Shown here piece after piece: positions 8,130 to 14,305 of a DNA stretch of 18,935 bases. The notes under the pieces are model-generated. The model made no database searches. It saw nothing but the letters and a program-made list of their open reading frames with translations, and was not told where the DNA came from. A program made the position numbers and the translations under genes. Within the stretch, counting starts at the first letter, position 1. Each line of letters begins with the position of its first letter. The DNA comes from Dongia_A sp035274225 (lineage in GTDB: Bacteria; Pseudomonadota; Alphaproteobacteria; Dongiales; Dongiaceae): positions 1 to 18,935 of the forward strand of contig DATEOK010000422.1 of assembly GCA_035274225.1 (NCBI GenBank), in the 5' to 3' direction.

Positions 8130-11100
8130 TCAGTCCTCGGTATCGGCGAAGGCCTGCGCCAGCACGTCCATCAGGTGATCGGCATTCGCCTGGCTGAATA
8201 TGAGCGCCGGCCGCAGCTTGATGACGTTGTCGTACGGCCCGTCTGTCCCCATCAGCACGCCCAACTCGCGGCAGCGCTCGACCACGCGCCCGGCCCGCTC
8301 GGTCGCCGGCTCCTTGCTCCTGCGATCCTTCACCAGGTCGATGCCGAGCATCAGGCCGAGGCCCCGCACGTCGCCGATCGCCGTGTGCTTGGCCATCAAC
8401 ACACGCATCCGCGACAGCAAGTCGGCACCGATGACGGACGCGTTCTGCAGGAGGCGATCGCGCGCGATGATCTCCAGCACCTTCAGGCCAACCGCGCAGG
8501 ACACCGGGTTGCCGCCGAAGGTGTTGAAATACTCCATGCCGTTGGCGAAGCTCTCGGCGATCTCCTCGGTCGTCACCAGCGCCGCCATCGGGTGCCCGTT
8601 TCCGATCGGCTTGCCCATGGTGATGATGTCCGGCGTCGCGTCCTGGGTCTCGAACGCCCACAGGTGGCTGCCGACGCGGCCGAAGCCGATCTGCACCTCG
8701 TCCGCGATCACGACCGCACCGGCGGCACGCGCCGCTGCATGGGCCGCCTTCAGGTATCCGTCAGGCAGCACGATCTGCCCGGCGGAGCTCGGCAGCGATT
8801 CCGCGATGAATGCCGCGATACCGCGTCCCTCCTTCGCCAGCGCCGACGCGATCTCCGCCACCGGCTGCGCATAGCGCCGCCCGATCTCCGCCGCCGGCCA
8901 ATCCGCGGGCGCACGATAGGTATCGGGCAACGGCGCTTCCCAGGTGGTTCCGGGCCGTCCCTTGCCGCCCTTGCGCTTGTATTTGTATGGGCTGATGTCG
9001 ATCAGCGCCTGGGTGTGGCCGTGATAGGCCCAGTCCAGGGTGATCACGTCCTTCGCCTTGGTATGGTTGCGCGCCATGCGCAGCGCCAGGTCGTTGGCCT
9101 CACTGCCGGTGCAGCAGAACGCCGCGACCTTCAGCTTTGCCGGCAACGTCGCGGTCAGCGCCTCGGCATAGGCGATGACGTTGTCATGCAGGTAGCGCGT
9201 GTTGGTGTTGAGGATCGCCGCCTGTCGCGCGATGGTCTCGACGATCTCCGGATTGCTGTGGCCGAGTTGCGCGACGTTGTTGTAGCAGTCGAGGTACGTG
9301 CGCCCGCTCTCATCGATCAGCCAGACGCCCTCGCCGCGCACGATCTTCAGCGGCTTGCGGTAGGAGATGCTGAGGTTGCGGATCAGCTTGCTCTTGCGCG
9401 CCGATAGGAGCGCGTCCTTCGCCTTGCCGGCCGCATGCACGGTCTCCGGCGGCAACCCCAGGAACGCCACAGGGTCCGGGAACAACTCGCCCCAAACCGC
9501 GCGATGGCTCGCTTCGCCCGCGCCGATCACGTCGCCGGCATGATCAGGCTGATAGGTGATGAGCTGGATATGCACGTGCGGCTGCCAGTTGCCGTTCTCG
9601 TGCGTCCCGCCAAGCTGCCCGATCACATCGCCGGCCTTCAGCCGCTCGCCGACCTTGCGGTCACGGACCGTCTGGGCGGACAGGTGACCCCACAGGCTGT
9701 AGAAGACCAGCCCATCCGGCTCGTGCCGCAGCAGCACCGCATGCCCGTAATCGAGCGGCAGGTCGGTCTCGAACAAGTCCACCACGGTGGCATCGACCGG
9801 CGTGCGTACGTTCGACCCCGCCGGGGCGAACAGATCGAAACCCAGATGCAGCGAGCGTCTCTCATCTGGCGCAAACACCGATCGGAAGGCGTCCGACGAA
9901 TAGACCGGCCGCTCTTCGCCCCACGGGCCGATGCCGAGCTCGACACCGGTCTGATCCGCGATCGCGCGCCACAAGCGCTCCGCCTCGTCCGGTTGACGCG
10001 CGGCCGACGCCTTTGCAATGGGATGCGCCGGATCGCCGAACGGAACCGCCGCTTTCGCCGACAGGGCCGGCGCCTTGTCCAGGACCGAGCTCAGCTTGCT
10101 TCGATGCGCGCCGATCCAGCCGATGACTGCTCGTGCTCCCGGCGCCGCCTCGAACCCACAGGCATGGCGCAGCATGCCCGTCGCCAACGCCGGATCCATG
10201 GCGCGCAGCCGCTCCAGCATCGCCCAGGCCGGCGCCTCGCTGATGTTGAGATAGGCGTTGTCCTTCACCCGGTCGCGCCGTGACGCCGACAGCGTCACGC
10301 TCGTCACCAGGCGCATTGCGATCAAGTCGAACAGCAGGTCCAGCTCGTCGGACTGCAGCGGAAAGGCCCGGTGATAGGCAGCGGCAATGCGGCCCGCGAC
10401 CTCGATCGGTGCCGGCTGGTTCAGCACGGCATAGGCGCCGGCAACTGCCAGCTCACCGATGGTAGCGCTGTGGATCGCATCGCCGAAATCGATGAGGCCG
10501 GTGACGCGCGTGCCGACCGCTCCATCCACCAGCAGGTTGTTGTCATTGGCATCGCCGTGAATGACCTGTGCGCGCAGCCGGGCCAGCCGTGGCGCGATCT
10601 TCGTCTCGAACCGGTCAAGGAAATGCTCGAGGATGCCGCGCTGCTTGCGGTCGTCGATGAATTGCAGCCGCGCACGCGACCGCCCTGCCTGCCTGATGTC
10701 CCAATCGAATAGCCGGTGCGCCCCGGGATGGCCGAAACTCTGCAGCGCCCGGTCCAACCGGCCCAGGCATTCGCCCAGATTGTCATGCAATCCAGTGGTC
10801 TGCTTGGCGCCCGAATAGAGCTGCCCCGGCAGCCAGCTCACCAGCCGCACCAGGTGCTCGACGCCACGCCGGCTTGCCTTGCCCAGATCGTTGCCGCTCA
10901 GCGTCGGCCGCAGGTGCGGCAGCGGCAGGTCCGCATCGACCGCCTGCACGTGGCGCAGCAGCGCCGCCTGGAACGCCAGCGCCTGGCTGTCTTCGGCCTC
11001 GTTGGCGATCTTCAGGACCCAGCTGGCGCCGTCGCTCTCGGTCAGCCGGAAGTTCTGGTCCCGCTCGCTGTCGAGCGGCGCCAGGCTGCCGGCCAGCCCG

Positions 11101-11171
11101 TAGACCTCGCGTGCGATGGCCGCGACGTCGTCCGGCGCAAAGCTGGGCGGCAACGTCGTCAGGACCGACAT
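8130..11171 (-). CDS. Trifunctional fusion: APH-type kinase + M23 peptidase + class III aminotransferase/phospho-lyase
   Basis: 1013 residues in three domains. Residues about 20-330 are an APH/choline-kinase-like domain: HGDANDNN at 205-212 (catalytic D207, metal ligand N212) and IDFGD with D228. Residues about 400-550 are an M23 metallopeptidase fold with H442-x3-D446, WGHLS (H496) and H532-V-H534, the complete LytM-type zinc and catalytic set. Residues about 595-1010 are a class III PLP enzyme with CCTGSEAN, DEVQIGFG (D824) and the Schiff-base lysine K854 in TMGKPIGNG. In mammals a hydroxylysine kinase (APH family) and the related PLP phospho-lyases for phosphohydroxylysine and phosphoethanolamine act in sequence, so this protein probably phosphorylates an amino alcohol and then eliminates phosphate and ammonia to give an aldehyde; a plain transaminase is the alternative. 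No signal peptide is seen, so the peptidase fold appears cytoplasmic, which is odd. GGGGAGAG upstream of ATG 11171 supports the start. It is divergent from an Lrp/AsnC gene. Confidence 0.93.
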   Translation of the reverse strand: MSVLTTLPPSFAPDDVAAIAREVYGLAGSLAPLDSERDQNFRLTESDGASWVLKIANEAEDSQALAFQAALLRHVQAVDADLPLPHLRPTLSGNDLGKASRRGVEHLVRLVSWLPGQLYSGAKQTTGLHDNLGECLGRLDRALQSFGHPGAHRLFDWDIRQAGRSRARLQFIDDRKQRGILEHFLDRFETKIAPRLARLRAQVIHGDANDNNLLVDGAVGTRVTGLIDFGDAIHSATIGELAVAGAYAVLNQPAPIEVAGRIAAAYHRAFPLQSDELDLLFDLIAMRLVTSVTLSASRRDRVKDNAYLNISEAPAWAMLERLRAMDPALATGMLRHACGFEAAPGARAVIGWIGAHRSKLSSVLDKAPALSAKAAVPFGDPAHPIAKASAARQPDEAERLWRAIADQTGVELGIGPWGEERPVYSSDAFRSVFAPDERRSLHLGFDLFAPAGSNVRTPVDATVVDLFETDLPLDYGHAVLLRHEPDGLVFYSLWGHLSAQTVRDRKVGERLKAGDVIGQLGGTHENGNWQPHVHIQLITYQPDHAGDVIGAGEASHRAVWGELFPDPVAFLGLPPETVHAAGKAKDALLSARKSKLIRNLSISYRKPLKIVRGEGVWLIDESGRTYLDCYNNVAQLGHSNPEIVETIARQAAILNTNTRYLHDNVIAYAEALTATLPAKLKVAAFCCTGSEANDLALRMARNHTKAKDVITLDWAYHGHTQALIDISPYKYKRKGGKGRPGTTWEAPLPDTYRAPADWPAAEIGRRYAQPVAEIASALAKEGRGIAAFIAESLPSSAGQIVLPDGYLKAAHAAARAAGAVVIADEVQIGFGRVGSHLWAFETQDATPDIITMGKPIGNGHPMAALVTTEEIAESFANGMEYFNTFGGNPVSCAVGLKVLEIIARDRLLQNASVIGADLLSRMRVLMAKHTAIGDVRGLGLMLGIDLVKDRRSKEPATERAGRVVERCRELGVLMGTDGPYDNVIKLRPALIFSQANADHLMDVLAQAFADTED

Positions 11172-11297
11172 GAAATTCTCTCCCCAAGACCCGAAACGGG
11201 GCCTTCAACCCATTGACCCACCGCCCAATTTGCTGAGGATGGACGGCCGAAAGCAACCGCCCTTTTGGCTCCCTCGACCGCCACTTTGCAACATCCA
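11172..11297. promoter_or_regulatory. Divergent promoter region between the fusion gene and the Lrp/AsnC gene
   Basis: This 126-base region must drive both divergent genes and is the natural site for control by the adjacent Lrp/AsnC protein. For the + strand, TTGACC at 11213-11218 is followed 17 bases later by a poor -10 (AGGATG, 11236-11241). Towards the fusion gene, an inverted repeat CCCG-AAA-CGGG at 11190-11200 lies in the leader just upstream of the GGGGAGAG ribosome-binding site. I cannot define an operator by eye. The regulatory role is inferred from the divergent arrangement, common for this regulator family. Confidence 0.45.
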
Positions 11298-11720
11298 ATG
11301 CGCCCGCTCGACGACAAAGACCGGCAGATCCTGGACCTCCTGCGGTCCGACGCGCGCCTGGCGCTGAAGGCGCTGGCCGCCAAGGTGGGGCTCGCCCGCT
11401 CCACCCTGCGCGATCGCCTGTCCCGGCTGGAAGCGGACGGCGTCATCCGCGGCTACCGCGCCGACATTGCCGACGGTGCATCGAACGTCGCGGCCTACCT
11501 TTTCATCCGCCTCAAGGCGACGCCGGCACCGGGCCTGATCGCCGTCCTCAAGCGCATGCCCGAAGTCAGGTCCTGCACCTCGCTCACCGGAGACATCGAC
11601 CTGCTGGTGGAACTCGCGGCCGCCTCCACCGACCGCGTGAACGCGGCGCGCGATCGCATCTCGTCCCACGATTCGGTTGCGGATCTCACGACCTCGATCG
11701 TCCTCAATCGCAATATTTGA
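11298..11720 (+). CDS. Lrp/AsnC-family transcriptional regulator
   Basis: 140 residues, a normal length for the family. The N-terminus reads LDDKDRQILDLLRSDARL and continues into an AsnC-type helix-turn-helix (about 20-47: LKALAAKVGLARSTLRDRL), then SRLEADGVIRGYRADI, the usual linker strand. Residues about 63-135 form the RAM ligand-binding domain, with the conserved turn TGDIDLLVEL near 97-106. These proteins form dimers and octamers that sense amino acids and usually control a neighbouring amino-acid metabolism gene. Here the divergent neighbour is the kinase-M23-aminotransferase fusion, so its substrate or product is the likely effector (inference). I chose ATG 11298 because it gives the standard family N-terminus; an in-frame TTG at 11265 would add 11 residues unlike the family. 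No strong ribosome-binding site is visible. Confidence 0.9.
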   Translation: MRPLDDKDRQILDLLRSDARLALKALAAKVGLARSTLRDRLSRLEADGVIRGYRADIADGASNVAAYLFIRLKATPAPGLIAVLKRMPEVRSCTSLTGDIDLLVELAAASTDRVNAARDRISSHDSVADLTTSIVLNRNI

Positions 11721-11730
11721 ATTGCAATAT
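11710..11730. repeat. AT-rich direct repeat at the end of the Lrp/AsnC gene
   Basis: GCAATAT occurs at 11710-11716 and again at 11724-11730, a 14-base period, with the palindrome ATTGCAAT inside the second copy. This AT-rich patch spans the regulator's stop codon in otherwise GC-rich DNA. It could be an operator or the start of a transcript end, or chance. Confidence 0.3.
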
Positions 11731-11860
11731 CCGAGCCGCGACTCGGGGCACGCGGATTGCCCACGCCGGAGTCGCTGGTTACAGTTGCAAGTCAATGCGC
11801 CGTCGGTCGGCAGCGCATCGGGGGAGTTTGGGGACGACGGCGTGAAGGGGAGATACGCCT
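11731..11860 (+). other. Intergenic spacer with two small hairpins and RBS of the SGNH gene
   Basis: Just after the regulator gene there is CCGAG, a 6-base loop and CTCGG (about 11731-11746), without a T-run. A longer imperfect hairpin lies at 11796-11817 (TGCGC pairing with GCGCA, with further inner pairing). Near the downstream gene, GGGGAG lies about 8 bases before ATG 11861. No convincing -35/-10 pair is visible. Confidence 0.35.
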
Positions 11861-13210
11861 ATGATCCTGCCGCCCAACCATTTGGCGTTGCAAGGCTACC
11901 TGCGTCCGCCGGTCATGGCGATCGGCGATTCCATATTCAATGGCGTGCGGTCGCTCACCATCCACGATGAGCTGGCCGCCATATCGCCAGTCCAGCAGTT
12001 CGCCGAGGCGGCCGGCCTTCCCTTGACCCGGCCGGTCTACCCCCGCGCGGTCCTGTTCGATCTGGAGGAGATGGCGCGCGAGGGCATTACCTCGCTATTC
12101 TCCCTGCAGTCCACCGTGATGAAGAACGCCAAGGCCTGGCTGACCGCCAAGCCGAAGGCAAAGCCGCGGTTCCATGACAACATCGCCTGTGCAGGCGCCG
12201 ACTGGTCCGACTTGTTCGACCGCCGCGGCGGCGATGCGCGTACGGAGGCATTGGCGGCCTACGCGCAGCTCCAGGCCTCCGAGAATTTCGACCTCGGCGC
12301 CGCCGGGCGCCTGTGGTTCAGCATCAATGATGCTTTCCTGCTCGACCCCAACGGCGGCACCGCCTTTGCCGAGACCTCGCAGCTGTCGCAGCTGGAGCAG
12401 GTCGCGTCCCGCCTGCCGGAGCGCCTGCTGATCAATATCGGCTCCAACGAAGGGTTGTTCCGCTTCGGCATGCTCGGCGCCTACGACAACACCGATCTCG
12501 ATTTCTCGACCTGTGCCGGGGCGCAGGAAATCGTGCGGCAGGCCCGCCGCCTCGGCCAGTTCCTCGCCGCTCACCTGCGCAACGATCTGAAGCTGGTCTA
12601 TTTCAACATGCTGATCCGGCCGCGTGCGGTGCCCAACCTGGCGCCCTATCAGGATCAGGACTTCATGGCCAATGCGACGCGCAAGGCCCTGGCGGGCAAA
12701 TACTACAGCGAATACTCGACCAAGGTCGCGCTGCGCGCGCCGGTCACCCCGAAGGCGCTGAAGGCCTATGACCAGGTGATCAAGACCGCCAACGAGGAAG
12801 CCGCAAAAGCGATCGCCGCGGAACTGGCAGGCACGCCCATCAAGCTGGTGCCGGTCGACCTCTACAACGCGATCGAGCAGTACGATTCCAAGCACTACGG
12901 CGACGGCCGCGCCATCGAGGTCAAGAAGGCCGGCAAGCTGGTGAAGCGCATCACCAACCTGCCCTTTGCCAGCTCTCTGCTCAAGTTCCAGGGCGGGATC
13001 GCCGGCCTCGACAACATGCACCCATCTGCCATCGGCTATGCCGCCATCGCCAACGAGATGATCAGGGCGTACAACGCGGCCGAGGGCGCCGGCGCCGCCT
13101 CCATCGATCTCCCCGCGATGTATCGCAAGGACAGCCTGCTCAGGTCGCCGCCCAAGGGGTGGGAGCCGCTCAACAGCCTAGTGTCGACGCTGGTGCCGTT
13201 CTTTATGTGA
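11861..13210 (+). CDS. SGNH/GDSL-type hydrolase-like protein
   Basis: 449 residues, longer than simple SGNH esterases. All four blocks can be traced: block I MAIGDSIFNG with nucleophile S24; block II IACAGADW with G112; block III INIGSNEG with N196; block V LDNMHPSAIGYAAIA with D384 and H387, the catalytic D-x-x-H. The family hydrolyses esters (lipase, acetyl-xylan or polysaccharide esterase, peptidoglycan O-acetyl esterase). Long insertions between blocks I and II and between III and V explain the extra length. I see no signal peptide or membrane helix, so a cytoplasmic place is more likely than secretion, unless the true start differs. A good GGGGAG ribosome-binding site supports ATG 11861. 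It faces the convergent CorA gene with 14 bases between stop codons. The substrate is unknown; de-acylation of a surface glycan precursor would suit the neighbourhood but is only a guess. Confidence 0.8.
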   Translation: MILPPNHLALQGYLRPPVMAIGDSIFNGVRSLTIHDELAAISPVQQFAEAAGLPLTRPVYPRAVLFDLEEMAREGITSLFSLQSTVMKNAKAWLTAKPKAKPRFHDNIACAGADWSDLFDRRGGDARTEALAAYAQLQASENFDLGAAGRLWFSINDAFLLDPNGGTAFAETSQLSQLEQVASRLPERLLINIGSNEGLFRFGMLGAYDNTDLDFSTCAGAQEIVRQARRLGQFLAAHLRNDLKLVYFNMLIRPRAVPNLAPYQDQDFMANATRKALAGKYYSEYSTKVALRAPVTPKALKAYDQVIKTANEEAAKAIAAELAGTPIKLVPVDLYNAIEQYDSKHYGDGRAIEVKKAGKLVKRITNLPFASSLLKFQGGIAGLDNMHPSAIGYAAIANEMIRAYNAAEGAGAASIDLPAMYRKDSLLRSPPKGWEPLNSLVSTLVPFFM

Positions 13211-13223
13211 GCTCTATGTGAGC
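13204..13223. repeat. Short tandem repeat at convergent gene ends
   Basis: TATGTGAGC occurs at 13204-13212 and again at 13215-13223, an 11-base period. The first copy contains the stop codon of the SGNH gene; the second fills the gap before the CorA stop. It looks like a small tandem duplication at the gene end. No terminator is visible between the two genes. Confidence 0.5.
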
Positions 13224-13224
13224 G

Positions 13225-14196
13225 CTATAGCCAGCCGGCCTTCTTGAAGCGCCAGTACAACAGCGCACAGATCACGACGATGGCCGCGAGAACGATGAAG
13301 TAGCCGTAGCGCCACGTGAGTTCCGGCATGAAGCTGAAGTTCATGCCATAGATGCCGGCGATCGCGGTCGGAACGGCGAGCATGGCGGCCCAGGCCGCCA
13401 GCATGCGCATCACCTCGTTCTGGCGCCGGCTCGACAGCAGCATCTTGGTTTCCACCACCGTCTTCACGCCTTCGCGCAGCTGCTCGATCCGGTCCAGCAG
13501 GATGACGCAGTGATCGTAGACGTCGCGGAAATACGGATGCGAGTGCGGGTCGATGACCGGCACGTCGAAGCGTAGCAGGCGCTGGCAGATATCCGGCAGC
13601 GGTGCCACGGCGTGGCGCACTTCGGTCAGCTCGCGCCGCACGGTCGAGATCTCCGCGAGCTCGTCGCGATCGTCGATCGGGCTGAATAGCGATTCCTCGA
13701 GTTCGTCGATGCGCTCTTCGAGCTCGTCGACCGCGGGAAAATAGTTGTCGACGATGAAGTCCATCAGCGCATAGAGGATGAAGTCCTCGCCGTGGCGCAG
13801 CATGTTCGGCGAGTTCTCGCAGCGCGCCCTGACGGCGGCATAGGAGCGCGAAGCGCCGTGGCGGACCGTGATGACATAGCCGCGCCCGACGAACATGCAG
13901 GTCTCGCCCATCGAGAACTCATCGCCAACGCGCTGGAACGTCTTCATGGCGATGAACAGCGTCTCGCCGTAGATCTCGAGTTTCGGGCGCTGGTGCGCCT
14001 TGTAGGCATCCTCGATGGCGAGCTCGTGCAGGTTGAACTCGCGCTGCAGATCGCCCAGCAGCTCCTGGCTCGGTTCGTGGAGACCGATCCAGATGACCCG
14101 CCCGGACTGGACCTTCATGTCCTCCGGGTTGTTGATGTCGAGGTCCCTGACCTTGAGGCCGCCCTCGTAGATGGCGCAATTGATGACTGGACCCAT
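13225..14196 (-). CDS. corA: CorA-family magnesium/cobalt transporter
   Basis: 323 residues, standard for CorA. The N-terminal two thirds form the cytoplasmic alpha/beta funnel with long acidic and coiled helices (for example DELEERIDELEESLFSPIDD near 157-176). The C-terminus has two membrane helices (about 264-284 and 297-316) joined by the signature Y-G-M-N-F (GMN at 284-286) and the loop FMPELTW, followed by the basic tail WRFKKAGWL. CorA pentamers let Mg2+ (also Co2+ or Ni2+) into the cell across the inner membrane; some relatives (ZntB) move zinc instead. The start at 14196 gives the usual N-terminus but only a weak GGGAAA lies upstream. It follows the glycosyltransferase gene by 98 bases, with hairpins between, so it probably has its own transcript. 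No M-box-type leader is recognisable in that gap. Confidence 0.93.
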   Translation of the reverse strand: MGPVINCAIYEGGLKVRDLDINNPEDMKVQSGRVIWIGLHEPSQELLGDLQREFNLHELAIEDAYKAHQRPKLEIYGETLFIAMKTFQRVGDEFSMGETCMFVGRGYVITVRHGASRSYAAVRARCENSPNMLRHGEDFILYALMDFIVDNYFPAVDELEERIDELEESLFSPIDDRDELAEISTVRRELTEVRHAVAPLPDICQRLLRFDVPVIDPHSHPYFRDVYDHCVILLDRIEQLREGVKTVVETKMLLSSRRQNEVMRMLAAWAAMLAVPTAIAGIYGMNFSFMPELTWRYGYFIVLAAIVVICALLYWRFKKAGWL

Positions 14197-14245
14197 CTGG
14201 TTTCCCGAATTCGCAGCGCTCCAGGCGCAGGTTTCATCCCCGGCC

Positions 14246-14264
14246 CAGCCTTAATGCAAGGCTG
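14246..14264. terminator. Perfect 7-bp hairpin between the glycosyltransferase and corA
   Basis: CAGCCTT, a 5-base loop and AAGGCTG form a perfect stem in the 98-base gap. There is no T-run on the minus strand, so if it ends transcription it is not a classical intrinsic terminator. It could instead act in the corA leader. Confidence 0.35.
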
Positions 14265-14290
14265 TTCCGGAAACAAGCACCCCACTTGCT

Positions 14291-14305
14291 CCGCCTAGGA
14301 GGCGG
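14291..14305 (-). terminator. Hairpin over the stop codon of the double glycosyltransferase gene
   Basis: CCGCCT-AGG-AGGCGG is a perfect 6-bp stem with a 3-base loop that contains the stop codon at 14295-14297. Being very GC-rich, it could slow polymerase at the end of the minus-strand transcript. No T-run follows, so terminator function is uncertain. Confidence 0.3.

Noticed and set aside
8175..10283. Plus-strand frames of 410 and 282 codons opposite the fusion gene
   Set aside because: Both are antisense to an enzyme with three intact domains and show only Arg/Ala/Gly-rich shadow sequence.
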